DNA of 64,000 nucleotides from an uncultured Clostridium sp. (GTDB taxonomy: Bacteria; Bacillota; Clostridia; Clostridiales; Clostridiaceae): contig NZ_CAKVJA010000002.1 of the NCBI RefSeq assembly GCF_934754925.1, forward strand, positions 134,060 to 198,059. Reading direction: 5' to 3'. Every line of letters begins with the position of its first letter. Within the stretch, counting starts at the first letter, position 1. Position numbers and translations under genes: made by a program. Positions 51,627 to 61,427 of the stretch are shown one piece after another. The notes under the pieces are model-generated. The model made no database searches. It had not been told where the DNA came from and saw only the letters and a list, made by a program, of their open reading frames with translations.

Positions 51627-52851
51627 AACTTTAACAGTATCGGAAGTTAATAATTATATAAAAAAAACATTAGATAATGATTTTATATTAAATAACCTTT
51701 CTGTAAGAGGAGAAATTTCAAATTTAAAATATCATTCCAGTGGTCATATCTATTTTTCATTAAAAGATGAAAATAGTAAGATTAATTGTATTATGTTTAA
51801 AAGTAAAAGCTTTGATTTAGATATTGTATTACAAGAAGGAATGTCTGTAATAGTATCAGGAAGAGCATCTGTGTATTCAGCAAATGGAACATTTCAGATA
51901 TACTGTGATAGAATAGAGCAAGAAGGCTTAGGAGAACTTCACATAAGATTTGAGAAATTAAAGGAAAAGTTAAGTAGGGAGGGGTATTTTGAAGATGAGT
52001 TTAAAAAACCCCTTCCTAAAAATCCTTACAGAATAGGTGTAGTAACTTCAGAAACAGGTGCAGCGATACAAGATATAATTAATGTTGTAAGAAGAAGAAA
52101 TACAAAAGTTGATATTATTCTTTATCCGGCTTTAGTGCAGGGTTATGGAGCATATAAAACAATAATTGAAGGTATAGAATATTTTAATAAAAAGAAAAGT
52201 GTAGATGTTATTATAATAGGTAGAGGTGGAGGTTCTATGGAAGAGCTATGGAATTTCAACGAGGAACCATTAGCATATGCTATCTTTAAATCAGTGATAC
52301 CTATTGTATCAGCTGTAGGTCATGAGGTAGACTTTACTATATCTGATTTTGTTGCAGATTTTAGAGCAGCAACACCTTCGCAAGCTGCTGAAATAGTTGT
52401 TCCTTTAGAGGAAAATCAATATAAGCAAATTAGTAATTATGAAGAAAGATTAGATTTTATAATAAGTGATAGGCTTAGAGAAGAAAAACAAAGAGTTAAA
52501 AATCTAGAAAAAATATTAAGTCTAAATTCACCAAATAATAGAATTGCAAATGCATATTTAGAAATTGATAATCTAAAGGAAAAGATAGAAAAAATAATAG
52601 AATTTAAAATAAAGAGTAATAAAGAAAAGATATTTTCATTAAATAATATATTAAATGCACATAATCCTTTGAATATTTTAGCAAAAGGTTATGCTATAAT
52701 AGAAGATGAAACTGGCAAAGTAGTTAAAAGTAAGGAAGTTTTTGAAGGAACTACTGAAATAAAAATTTCTATGGAAGATGGGTATGTAAAAGGAAATTTT
52801 ACTCCCATAGAAAAAGGGGGATTTTATCATGGCAAAGAAGGAAAGCTATAA
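51616..52851 (+). CDS. xseA: Exodeoxyribonuclease VII large subunit
   Basis: A 411-residue subunit of a single-strand exonuclease: an N-terminal OB domain (LSVRGEISNLKYHSSGHIYFSLK), catalytic core with RIGVVTSETGAAIQDI, IIIGRGGGSMEELWNFNEE and VSAVGHEVDFTISDFVADFRAATPS in pieces, followed by a coiled-coil C-terminal region and a HNPLNILAKGYAI end. Its ATG lies inside folD, and xseB starts 23 bp before its end, giving stoichiometric coupling. Confidence 0.94.
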   Translation: MKIKTLTVSEVNNYIKKTLDNDFILNNLSVRGEISNLKYHSSGHIYFSLKDENSKINCIMFKSKSFDLDIVLQEGMSVIVSGRASVYSANGTFQIYCDRIEQEGLGELHIRFEKLKEKLSREGYFEDEFKKPLPKNPYRIGVVTSETGAAIQDIINVVRRRNTKVDIILYPALVQGYGAYKTIIEGIEYFNKKKSVDVIIIGRGGGSMEELWNFNEEPLAYAIFKSVIPIVSAVGHEVDFTISDFVADFRAATPSQAAEIVVPLEENQYKQISNYEERLDFIISDRLREEKQRVKNLEKILSLNSPNNRIANAYLEIDNLKEKIEKIIEFKIKSNKEKIFSLNNILNAHNPLNILAKGYAIIEDETGKVVKSKEVFEGTTEIKISMEDGYVKGNFTPIEKGGFYHGKEGKL

Positions 52852-53044
52852 TGATATGTTAAATAATTTAGAAGTTATTTTATCTACATTGGAAAATAAT
52901 GAGTTAAGTTTGGAAGATGCTATGAAAGAATATGAAAAGGGAAGTAAAATCATTAATAAATTATATAAGACATTAGATACGTTAGAGGGAAAATTCTTAA
53001 CAATTAAGGATAATACTGAAGTGGTGAAAGAAAATGAAGTTTAA
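52829..53044 (+). CDS. xseB: Exodeoxyribonuclease VII small subunit
   Basis: A 71-residue helical protein; YNDMLNNLEVILSTLENNELSLEDAMKEYEKG is divided over the typical two helices of XseB. AAAGGGGG precedes ATG. Overlaps xseA upstream and ispA downstream. Confidence 0.93.
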   Translation: MAKKESYNDMLNNLEVILSTLENNELSLEDAMKEYEKGSKIINKLYKTLDTLEGKFLTIKDNTEVVKENEV

Positions 53045-53903
53045 TGAAATGAAGAAAGAAATAAATAAATTTTTAGTAGATTACTTCAGTAATAAAGGAA
53101 CTTATAATAAAGTTATTTATGATTCAGCAAGCTATAGTCTTAATATAGGTGGAAAGAGAATAAGACCTATATTAATGCTTTTAACATATAGCATGTATAA
53201 AAAAAATTGGAGAGATATATTAGAATTTTCTTCAGCAATAGAAATGATTCATACTTATTCTTTAATACATGATGATTTACCATGTATGGATAATGATGAC
53301 TTAAGAAGAGGTAAGCCTACTAATCATAAGGTGTATGGAGAAAATATAGCAGTACTTGCAGGAGATACACTTTTAAATGAAGCTATGAATTTAATGATGA
53401 AATTTTCGTTAAAGAATGGAGAAAGAGCATTAGTGGCGGCAGAAAAGATCGCATCAGCATCAGGGCCTGAAGGTATGATAGGTGGTCAAGTGGTAGATAT
53501 CATAAATGAAGGTAAAAAAATAAGTGAAGATGAACTTAAATATATGCATATGAAAAAGACTGGAGCACTTATTAAGGTTTCAATAGTGTCAGGAGCTATA
53601 CTTGGGGAAGCACCAGAGGATGATATTAAAAAGCTGGAAAAGTTTGGTGAAAATTTAGGATTAGCCTTTCAAATAAAAGATGATATTTTAGATGTAATAG
53701 GTAGTACAGAAAAATTAGGGAAAAATGTGTTAAGTGATGAAGAAAGCAATAAAACTAATTTTATTACAATGCATGGTTTAGAATATTGTATTAAAGAATG
53801 TGAAAGGCTAACAAAAGATAGCATTGAGATATTAGATAGTTTATCTGTAGATACTAGCGATTTAAAGGTTTTAACTAAAGAACTTTTAGACAGAGAAAAC
53901 TAA
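53034..53903 (+). CDS. ispA: Polyprenyl synthetase (farnesyl diphosphate synthase, IspA)
   Basis: A 289-residue all-helical prenyltransferase. It carries the first aspartate-rich motif DDLPCMDNDD (FARM), the second DDILD (SARM), GGKRIRPIL and the GGQVVDI segment. Product length cannot be certain, but a farnesyl (C15) product is usual for this position next to dxs. It overlaps xseB by 11 bp. Confidence 0.92.
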   Translation: MKFNEMKKEINKFLVDYFSNKGTYNKVIYDSASYSLNIGGKRIRPILMLLTYSMYKKNWRDILEFSSAIEMIHTYSLIHDDLPCMDNDDLRRGKPTNHKVYGENIAVLAGDTLLNEAMNLMMKFSLKNGERALVAAEKIASASGPEGMIGGQVVDIINEGKKISEDELKYMHMKKTGALIKVSIVSGAILGEAPEDDIKKLEKFGENLGLAFQIKDDILDVIGSTEKLGKNVLSDEESNKTNFITMHGLEYCIKECERLTKDSIEILDSLSVDTSDLKVLTKELLDREN

Positions 53904-53920
53904 ATGAAGGAATGATAAAT

Positions 53921-55780
53921 ATGTCAAAATTATTAGAGGATATAAACTATCCGCGAGATGTAAAAACTTTGACTAATAAGGAACTTTATAAGCTTAGTGA
54001 TGAAATAAGAGAATTTTTAATAGAACAAGTATCAAAAACTGGAGGTCATTTATCCTCAAATTTAGGTGTAGTGGAGTTAACGCTTAGTTTATATAAAACT
54101 TTTAACTTTGAAAAAGATAAAATAGTATGGGATGTTGGACATCAAACTTATGTTCATAAAATATTAACTGGGCGTAAGGATAAGTTTGATACATTGAGAA
54201 AATATAATGGTTTATGTGGATTTCCTAAAATAAGTGAAAGTAAATATGATGCTTTTGGTGTAGGGCATAGTAGTACATCAATATCAGCAGCTCTAGGTAT
54301 AGCTAGAGCGAGAGATATTAAACATGAAGATTATAATGTTATTGCAGTAATAGGAGATGGAGCACTAACTGGAGGAATGGCATTAGAAGCACTAAATGAT
54401 GTTGGTTTTAATAAAACTAATATGATTATAGTTTTAAATGATAATCAAATGTCAATTTCGAAAAATGTGGGTGGACTATCAAATCATTTAAATAAATTAA
54501 GATTAGATCATAGCTATAATAAATTAAAGGAAGATATAAATTCTACTTTAAGTAATAGTAATGCTGGTAAAACAGTAGTTCAATGTCTACATAGAGTGAA
54601 AGATAGTTTAAAGCATTTATTAGTACCTTCTATGTTGTTTGAAAACATGGGTATTAAATACATAGGACCTATTGATGGGCATGATATTGAATTAATGAAT
54701 GAAGTATTTAGTAAGGCTCAAGAAATTAATGGTCCTGTAATAATTCATACAGTAACCCATAAGGGAAAAGGATATGAATTTGCAGAAAAAAATCCAAATA
54801 AATTTCATGGAGTTTCACCATTTGACTTAGAAAGTGGTGAAAGTTATATACCTGCAAAAAAAACCTATTCAAAGGTATTTGGAGATACTATGTTAGAATT
54901 AGCTGAAAAAAATAATAATATAGTTGCAATTACTGCAGCTATGCCAGATGGTACAGGCTTAAAAGAGTTTTCTCAAAAATATAGTAATAGATTTTTTGAT
55001 GTTGGAATAGCAGAAGAACATGCAACTACACTTGCGGCAGGAATGGCAACTGCTGGTTTAAGGCCTGTTTTTGCAGTTTATTCAACGTTTTTACAAAGAG
55101 CCTTTGATCAAGTTATACATGACGTTTGTATTCAAAACTTACCTGTAGTTTTTGCTATAGATAGAGCTGGAATTGTGGGTGATGATGGAGAAACACACCA
55201 AGGGGTATTTGATTTATCTTACTTATGTGCAGTGCCTAACATAGTAGTTTTAGCACCAAAGCATTTAGAAGAATTATCTGTAATGTTAAAGTGGGCTTTA
55301 AATCAAGATGTTCCTGTTGCAATAAGATATCCAAGAGGAACAGATTGCTATGAAGGTATATCTTCACTAAAAGAAATAAAATACGGAAAATGGGAAAAGA
55401 TAATTAATGGAGATAAAGTTGCTATAATAGCTGTAGGAAAAATGGTGCAGCATGCAATGATTGCAAGAAAATCATTAATTAAAAAAGGAATTAATCCTTT
55501 GGTTATAGGAGCAACTTTTGTAAAGCCTATAGATATTGAAATGTTAAAAGAACTAGTTGATAAAGGATATAACATTATAACTATTGAAGATAATGTCATA
55601 AACGGTGGATTCGGAAGCTATGTGTTAATGGAATTAAGTAAGCTTAATTTTAAAGGTAAATTTAAAGCCTTAGGATTTAATGATAAATTTGTTCCACATG
55701 GAGATGTTAATTTACTATATAAAGATGCAGGGCTTGATGCAGAAGCTATAGAAAAATGTGTTATAGACATTTTAGAATAA
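53921..55780 (+). CDS. dxs: 1-deoxy-D-xylulose-5-phosphate synthase
   Basis: A 619-residue thiamine diphosphate enzyme making DXP from pyruvate and glyceraldehyde-3-phosphate, the first step of the MEP isoprenoid pathway. Motifs: GGHLSSNLGVVELT, DVGHQTYVHKILTGRKD, the ThDP/Mg loop VIGDGALTGGMALEALND with NDNQMSISKNVGG, and DRAGIVGDDGETHQGVFDLSYL, plus the C-terminal domain. AAGG is well spaced for ATG 53921 rather than ATG 53912. It follows ispA by 17 bp. Confidence 0.96.
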   Translation: MSKLLEDINYPRDVKTLTNKELYKLSDEIREFLIEQVSKTGGHLSSNLGVVELTLSLYKTFNFEKDKIVWDVGHQTYVHKILTGRKDKFDTLRKYNGLCGFPKISESKYDAFGVGHSSTSISAALGIARARDIKHEDYNVIAVIGDGALTGGMALEALNDVGFNKTNMIIVLNDNQMSISKNVGGLSNHLNKLRLDHSYNKLKEDINSTLSNSNAGKTVVQCLHRVKDSLKHLLVPSMLFENMGIKYIGPIDGHDIELMNEVFSKAQEINGPVIIHTVTHKGKGYEFAEKNPNKFHGVSPFDLESGESYIPAKKTYSKVFGDTMLELAEKNNNIVAITAAMPDGTGLKEFSQKYSNRFFDVGIAEEHATTLAAGMATAGLRPVFAVYSTFLQRAFDQVIHDVCIQNLPVVFAIDRAGIVGDDGETHQGVFDLSYLCAVPNIVVLAPKHLEELSVMLKWALNQDVPVAIRYPRGTDCYEGISSLKEIKYGKWEKIINGDKVAIIAVGKMVQHAMIARKSLIKKGINPLVIGATFVKPIDIEMLKELVDKGYNIITIEDNVINGGFGSYVLMELSKLNFKGKFKALGFNDKFVPHGDVNLLYKDAGLDAEAIEKCVIDILE

Positions 55781-55791
55781 AGGAGAAAAAT

Positions 55792-56601
55792 ATGGCATCT
55801 AAGAAAGAAAGATTAGATATATTATTAGTTGAAAAAGGAATTTGCGAATCAAGAGAGAAAGCAAAGACTAATATTATGGCAGGACTTATATTTGTTGATG
55901 GGCAAAGAGTAGATAAGGCAGGAGAAAAAGTTAAAGTTGATGCTGAGATAATATTTAAGGGAGAAAAACTTAAGTATGTAAGTCGTGGAGGCTTAAAATT
56001 AGAAAAAGCAATGAATACTTTTGGAATTGACCTTACAAATAAGGTATGTATGGATATAGGAGCATCAACAGGAGGATTTACAGATTGTATGCTTCAAAAT
56101 AATGCATCTAAAGTATTTGCTGTAGATGTAGGATATGGACAATTTGCTTGGAAGCTTAGAACTGATGAGAGAGTTGTTTGTATGGAAAAAACCAACATTA
56201 GATATGTAACTCCAGAAGATATTGGAGTAGCTTTAGATTTTGCATCTATAGATGTATCATTTATTTCATTAAGAACAATAATGCCAGCCGTAAAGGCATT
56301 ATTAGGAGATAAAGGTGAAGTTGTAGCATTAATAAAGCCACAATTTGAAGCTGGAAGAGATAAAGTTGGGAAAAAAGGTGTTGTAAGAGATAAGGAAGTA
56401 CACTTAGAAGTTATAAATACAATAATAAACTTTTTAATAGAAAATGAATTAAAAGTACTAGGATTAAGTTACTCACCAATTAAGGGTCCAGAAGGAAATA
56501 GAGAATATCTTGTTTACTTTACTAAGGATAAAGAACGAGAAGGAAGTTTTGAGTTAAGTCAAATTGAAGATATTGTAAATGAATCTCATAGCCAGCTTTA
56601 A
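55792..56601 (+). CDS. tlyA: TlyA-family rRNA 2'-O-methyltransferase
   Basis: A 269-residue protein with an N-terminal S4 RNA-binding domain (KKERLDILLVEKGICESREKA) and a FtsJ-like methyltransferase domain: SRGGLKLEKAM, CMDIGASTGGFTDCMLQ (SAM loop), DVGYGQFAWKL, and IKPQFEAGRDKVGKKGVVRD. The family includes mycobacterial TlyA acting on 16S/23S rRNA; historically called hemolysin. GGAG precedes ATG 55792, and upstream in-frame codons in dxs are not used. A hairpin straddles its stop codon. Confidence 0.93.
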   Translation: MASKKERLDILLVEKGICESREKAKTNIMAGLIFVDGQRVDKAGEKVKVDAEIIFKGEKLKYVSRGGLKLEKAMNTFGIDLTNKVCMDIGASTGGFTDCMLQNNASKVFAVDVGYGQFAWKLRTDERVVCMEKTNIRYVTPEDIGVALDFASIDVSFISLRTIMPAVKALLGDKGEVVALIKPQFEAGRDKVGKKGVVRDKEVHLEVINTIINFLIENELKVLGLSYSPIKGPEGNREYLVYFTKDKEREGSFELSQIEDIVNESHSQL

Positions 56602-56612
56602 AAGCTGGCTAT
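56588..56612. repeat. Inverted repeat around the tlyA stop codon
   Basis: Twelve bases (56588-56599) are perfectly complementary to 56601-56612, with the TAA stop in the apex. There is no T tract, so it is not a classical terminator. Confidence 0.6.
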
Positions 56613-56642
56613 AGGTATATAAGGATAGTAAAGGGAGTTAAT

Positions 56643-57473
56643 ATGAAGAATATTGTAATAGCATTAAATCCTTCAAAAGATACTGAAGGAAAAATATTAT
56701 CTTTAGTTGTTGAAAAGATTACAAATATATTTAAGAACCCAAAAATAACTATACTTAATAGTTATGAAATGAATAAGTATAAATTTGATTATAAGTTGGA
56801 TTTACTTATAGTTTTAGGGGGAGACGGAACTTTACTTGGTATAGCTAGAGATATTAATGGAAAATATGATGTACCTATTTTGGGAATAAATATAGGGAAT
56901 TTAGGGTTTTTGTCAAGTATAGAAATACAAGATTTAGGCGAAGCTTTAAATAAAATAAAAAATGGACAATATACTATTCAAAATAGAATACTTTTAGAAT
57001 GTAAAAGTGATGATGAAAGTGAAGATATTAATAGTAAAGCCTTAAATGATGTAGTAATAGCTAGGGGAACATTATCAAGAATGGCTAAATTTGAAGTGTA
57101 TATAGATAAAAAGTTATATTATACTTTCAAAGGGGATGGATTAATAGTTTCAACGCCTACAGGTTCAACAGCATACTCATTTTCAGCAGGAGGACCTTTT
57201 GTATACCCAGATGTGGAAGTTATAACATTAACACCTATTTGCCCACATACTAGAGGAATGCAACCAATTGTATTAAAAAGTAGTAGTGAAATTTTAATTA
57301 AGGCTGAAAATTATAATGGTGAGATTTATTTAACTTTTGATGGTCAAGAAGCTAGAAAAATCAAAGATAATACTTCTATAATAATTAAAAAAGCTAAGGA
57401 TTTTGCAAAGATTTTATTATTTGATAATTATGATTATTTTAATGTTTTGAGGAAAAAAATATTAAATAACTAG
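56643..57473 (+). CDS. nadK: NAD kinase
   Basis: A 276-residue ATP-dependent kinase that phosphorylates NAD to NADP. GGDGTLLGIARDI is the catalytic GGDG motif, followed by LGINIGNLGFLSSIE, the NDVVIARGTLSRM region, KGDGLIVSTPTGSTAYSFSAGGP in two parts, and the TPICPHTRGMQP segment. AAAGGGAG precedes ATG. The family length is matched. Confidence 0.96.
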   Translation: MKNIVIALNPSKDTEGKILSLVVEKITNIFKNPKITILNSYEMNKYKFDYKLDLLIVLGGDGTLLGIARDINGKYDVPILGINIGNLGFLSSIEIQDLGEALNKIKNGQYTIQNRILLECKSDDESEDINSKALNDVVIARGTLSRMAKFEVYIDKKLYYTFKGDGLIVSTPTGSTAYSFSAGGPFVYPDVEVITLTPICPHTRGMQPIVLKSSSEILIKAENYNGEIYLTFDGQEARKIKDNTSIIIKKAKDFAKILLFDNYDYFNVLRKKILNN

Positions 57474-57573
57474 AAAGTTTTTTGATAGTTAATATAAATA
57501 GAATTTTAAATATAAAAATTAAATTTTATGCTGATAAATGAACTTTATTAACAAATAGAAAAGGTGATTAAAA

Positions 57574-58023
57574 ATGAAATCAAAAAGACATAGTAAGATA
57601 TTAGAGATTATTAACAATAATGATATAGAAACACAAGAGGAGTTAGCAGAAGCTCTTAAACATGCAGGATATGATGTAACTCAAGCAACTGTATCGAGAG
57701 ATATAAAATTATTAAAATTAGTAAAAATGCAAAGTGAATCAGGAAAGTATAAGTATATATCTTCAGCAAAAGAAGAACGTGATATAAATGATAAACTTTA
57801 TAGCATATTAAAAAATGCAGCTATAGGTGTAGAACAAGTTGATAAATTTGTTGTTATAAAAACATTGACAGGTGCTGCATCAGCGGCTGCAGAAGCAATA
57901 GATACTTTATATGCAAATGATGTTGCAGGAACAATAGCAGGAGATAATACTATTTTTGTATTAGTTAGAACTGATGAAAAAGCTTTAGAACTAATTTCTA
58001 AAGTTAGAAAGATGATTTCTTAA
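57574..58023 (+). CDS. argR: Arginine repressor ArgR
   Basis: A 149-residue hexameric repressor/activator of arginine metabolism. N-terminal winged helix: RHSKILEIINNNDIETQEEL then VTQATVSRDIKLLKL; C-terminal oligomerisation/arginine-binding domain with TLTGAASAAAEAIDTL and VAGTIAGDNTIFVLVR. AAAGGTGA precedes ATG. Sits between nadK and recN as in many Firmicutes. Confidence 0.96.
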   Translation: MKSKRHSKILEIINNNDIETQEELAEALKHAGYDVTQATVSRDIKLLKLVKMQSESGKYKYISSAKEERDINDKLYSILKNAAIGVEQVDKFVVIKTLTGAASAAAEAIDTLYANDVAGTIAGDNTIFVLVRTDEKALELISKVRKMIS

Positions 58024-58043
58024 TTTTATAAAGGTGGGGTATA

Positions 58044-59738
58044 ATGCTAATTGAATTAAATATTAAGAATTTTGCATTAATTCAAGAGTTATCTGTTGAA
58101 TTTGGAGCAGGATTTAATATATTATCAGGAGAAACCGGCGCAGGTAAATCAATACTTATAGATACTATAGATTATGTATTAGGTGGAAAATTCTCTAAAG
58201 ATCAAATAAGATATGGAGAAGATAAAACCATGGTAGAAGCCATATTTTCTATTGAAAATAATGAAATTTATGAAGTCCTAGAAGAATTAGGTATAGAAAA
58301 AGATGAAATGCTAATAATACGTAGAGAAACTACATTACATGGTAAAAGCCTAATAAAAGTAAATAACAGAAGTATTGTATTATCACAATTAAAAAAAATA
58401 AGAGAAAAGTTATTAGATATCCATGGACAGCATCAAAATCAAAATTTATTAAATAAAGGTACTCATATTTTATACGTTGATGAATTTTACTATGATAAAA
58501 TAAAGGATTTACTTAGAGAGTATGGAGTATTAAGAGATAATTATTTAGAAAATGTTGAAAAGATAAATAGCTTAACAAGAAAAGAAGATGGAGAAAAGTT
58601 AGCTGATTATATTAAATTTCAAATAGAAGATATAGAAAAAGCAAATTTAAAAGTTAATGAAGAAGAAGATTTAAAAGATGAATTTAATATGTTATCAAAT
58701 GCAGAAAAAATATCAAATAGCTTAGTAAAATCTTATGGATATTTAAATTCATCAAATGAAGGAATTTCTGTGCTAGAAGCATTATCAAAGGTTATTTCTG
58801 AATTATCATTAGTTGAAAACCACTCTGAAATAATAAGAGAGAAAAAAAGTCAAATAGAAGAAGCATTTTATAATTTAGAAGAAGTAACAAGAGAGATTCG
58901 TGATATAGGTAGTGAAATACAATATGATGAAGATAGATTGGCACAAATAAATGAAAGAATATATACTATAAGTTTATATAAGAAAAAATATGGAAACTCA
59001 ATACAAGAAATATTAGATAATTTAAAAAATCTAAAAGAAAAATATAATGAGTTAATAAATGCTGAAGAGATAGTAAATAAGTTAAAAGAAGAACTTATTA
59101 TTATTGAAGAAAAAATGAAGGTTATAGGTAAAAAACTTCATGATTTAAGAACTAAGGCAGCAGAAATACTAGAAATAAATATTAAAAAGGAATTGTCTTA
59201 TGTTGGTCTTGAAAAAGCAATAATAAAAATTGAAGTTAACTTAACTGATGAAATGAATTCAAGAGGATATGATGAAGTTCAATTTTTAGTATCTGCCAAT
59301 CCAGGTGAACCTTTAAAACCGTTAGAAAAAGTATTATCAGGTGGAGAATTATCAAGAATAATGCTTGCTTTAAAATGTGTATTTGTAGATAAAGATAAAA
59401 TACCAACACTTATATTTGATGAAATAGATACTGGAATTAGTGGAACTATTGGAAAACGTGTTGGAGAAAAAATGTATGAGGTTTCATTAAAGCATCAAGT
59501 ATTATGTATAACTCATTTACCACAAATAGCAGCACTTTCTGATAATCATTATTTTGTATCTAAGCATGTTTTAGAAGGAAAGACATTTACAGGAATACGA
59601 ATGTTAACACGAGAAGATAAAATTAGAGAAATTGCTAAAATGGTTGGCGGAGATGAAATAAGTGATGTTACTATCGAAAATGCATCAGAAATGGTGAAAT
59701 TTGCCGAAATAAAAAAGAAAGAAATGAAAAATATTTAA
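58044..59738 (+). CDS. recN: DNA repair protein RecN
   Basis: A 564-residue SMC-like ATPase recruited early to double-strand breaks. Walker A GETGAGKSILIDT near residue 30, DIHGQHQNQNLLN, long coiled coils (about 155-240 and 270-370), and C-terminal LSGGELSRIMLALK signature, DEIDTGISGTIG (Walker B) and CITHLPQIAA. GGTGGGG precedes ATG. Terminator follows. Confidence 0.96.
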   Translation: MLIELNIKNFALIQELSVEFGAGFNILSGETGAGKSILIDTIDYVLGGKFSKDQIRYGEDKTMVEAIFSIENNEIYEVLEELGIEKDEMLIIRRETTLHGKSLIKVNNRSIVLSQLKKIREKLLDIHGQHQNQNLLNKGTHILYVDEFYYDKIKDLLREYGVLRDNYLENVEKINSLTRKEDGEKLADYIKFQIEDIEKANLKVNEEEDLKDEFNMLSNAEKISNSLVKSYGYLNSSNEGISVLEALSKVISELSLVENHSEIIREKKSQIEEAFYNLEEVTREIRDIGSEIQYDEDRLAQINERIYTISLYKKKYGNSIQEILDNLKNLKEKYNELINAEEIVNKLKEELIIIEEKMKVIGKKLHDLRTKAAEILEINIKKELSYVGLEKAIIKIEVNLTDEMNSRGYDEVQFLVSANPGEPLKPLEKVLSGGELSRIMLALKCVFVDKDKIPTLIFDEIDTGISGTIGKRVGEKMYEVSLKHQVLCITHLPQIAALSDNHYFVSKHVLEGKTFTGIRMLTREDKIREIAKMVGGDEISDVTIENASEMVKFAEIKKKEMKNI

Positions 59739-59773
59739 AAAAAACATACATAAGGCTTAGCAATACGGTAAAG

Positions 59774-59811
59774 AATAAAATCATGGTAATTTAGCATGGT
59801 TTTATTTTTTT
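59774..59811 (+). terminator. Intrinsic terminator after recN
   Basis: A 12-bp stem (aataaaatcatg with catggttttatt, one G-T pair) with a 9-nt loop leads into TTTTTTTT. Confidence 0.85.
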
Positions 59812-59921
59812 TATACAAAATTTATTAACTTATTAATTTTTGACTATGTTAACAATGTTAATACAGCATATAAAAAAACGATACAGGGAAAATTAATGTC
59901 AGAAGCAAGGGAGGAGATAAA

Positions 59922-61112
59922 ATGTTAAAAAAAATATTAAAGTATTTTAGTATAATTACTGCTCCAATAGCTATTTTGGCATTAATAGCATATTTTAGTG
60001 TTTTAAAATTGCCAGAAAAAATATATATCAATGATAGTATGGAAGTATCTGATATATCTATGTACAATCAAGGTGTATTTAATACTGTAAAACTATCAAA
60101 AGATAAGGTTAACATTGATTTTTTAGGATTAATTCCTATAAAATCAGTGGCAGTACAAAAATTAGATGATATAAAATTATATCCTGGAGGAACAAGTGTA
60201 GGAATAAAGTTATCTACTGAAGGTGTATTAGTTGTGGGTTTTTCAGATGTTGAAACTAGAGCAGGAACTGAAAGTAGTCCAGCAAAATTAGCAGGATTTC
60301 AATTAGGGGACGTATTACTTAAAGTAAATGGAAAAAATATTGAAGGCGCTAAAGATTTAGGATCCTTAATAAAAGAAAGTGATAATAATGTAGTAAATAT
60401 AGAATTTATGCGTCAAGGATGCAAGTTTAATAAAGATGTTGAACTTGTTAAAGAAGGAGAAGCCTATAAATTAGGATTATGGGTGAGAGATTCAACAGCA
60501 GGTATAGGAACTTTAACTTTCTATGATGAAGACAGTGATACTTTTGGAGCTTTAGGTCATCCTATAACAGATGGTGATACTAATACTACTTTTACAATTA
60601 AAGATGGTGATTTACTATCAGCATCAATATTAAGTGTGCGTAAAGGTGAAAAAGGTGTTCCAGGCGAATTAAGAGGATTATTTGTAAATGAGAAAAGCTC
60701 TATAGGAACAATTAAGAGTAATTCATCATCAGGAATATTTGGAAGTACTAAGAAAGCTTTAGTAAATCCTAATTTTAGTGAGCCTATGTCAATAGGATTT
60801 AGAAATGAGGTTGTAGAAGGACCTGCTACTATAATCACTACTGTAGATGAAGAAGGTCCAAAAGAATATGATATAGAAATTATTAAACTTCTACAACAAG
60901 ATAAATGTGGACCTAAGAGTATGATAATTAGGGTTACAGATGAGGAACTTTTAAGTAAAACAGGTGGAATAGTTCAAGGAATGAGTGGTAGTCCAATCAT
61001 TCAAAACAATAAAATTGTAGGTGCTGTTACTCATGTTTTAATTAACAAGCCTGACATTGGATATGGAATATATATCGAATGGATGCTTGAAGAAGCAGGG
61101 ATAATAAATTAA
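59922..61112 (+). CDS. spoIVB: SpoIVB signalling peptidase (S55 family)
   Basis: A 396-residue forespore serine peptidase that triggers SigK activation. It has an N-terminal membrane helix (about 10-28), a PDZ domain (about 110-175; SSPAKLAGFQLGDVLLKVNG) and an S55 domain with catalytic His213 in FGALGHPI and the nucleophile region GMSGSP (Ser355/Ser357). Both catalytic elements are present, so it should be active. AGGAG precedes ATG. In B. subtilis it is expressed from SigF/SigG promoters, and spo0A always follows. Confidence 0.95.
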   Translation: MLKKILKYFSIITAPIAILALIAYFSVLKLPEKIYINDSMEVSDISMYNQGVFNTVKLSKDKVNIDFLGLIPIKSVAVQKLDDIKLYPGGTSVGIKLSTEGVLVVGFSDVETRAGTESSPAKLAGFQLGDVLLKVNGKNIEGAKDLGSLIKESDNNVVNIEFMRQGCKFNKDVELVKEGEAYKLGLWVRDSTAGIGTLTFYDEDSDTFGALGHPITDGDTNTTFTIKDGDLLSASILSVRKGEKGVPGELRGLFVNEKSSIGTIKSNSSSGIFGSTKKALVNPNFSEPMSIGFRNEVVEGPATIITTVDEEGPKEYDIEIIKLLQQDKCGPKSMIIRVTDEELLSKTGGIVQGMSGSPIIQNNKIVGAVTHVLINKPDIGYGIYIEWMLEEAGIIN

Positions 61113-61131
61113 AATAAATTTAGAAAATTAT

Positions 61132-61184
61132 CAACAAGATATAGCTAAAATAACAAGGTAAAATGCTATATCTTGTTGCTTTAA
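61132..61184 (+). terminator. Probable terminator between spoIVB and spo0A
   Basis: A 14-bp stem (61132-61145 with 61165-61178) with a 19-nt loop and a weak T tract. The remaining gap to spo0A (61185-61427) is very A/T-rich; a TATAAT at 61280-61285 is the best promoter element, with no good -35. Confidence 0.6.
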
Positions 61185-61427
61185 AAGATATATATCAATC
61201 AACATAAATTTTCTTAAGATTTTTTTAAAAAAATTTCAAAATAATGTAAAATAAACTATTTTTATTTTAAATTTTATGTTATAATATACTCAATGAAGTT
61301 AAAAAACAACTAAATATAACTTAATTTAAAATATAAAATTTAATAAGGTTAAATAAGTTATGTGGGAATTTGGAACTTTGAAATTTTAAAATAATATATT
61401 ATATATGGGTAGAAAGGGAGAAAAAAC

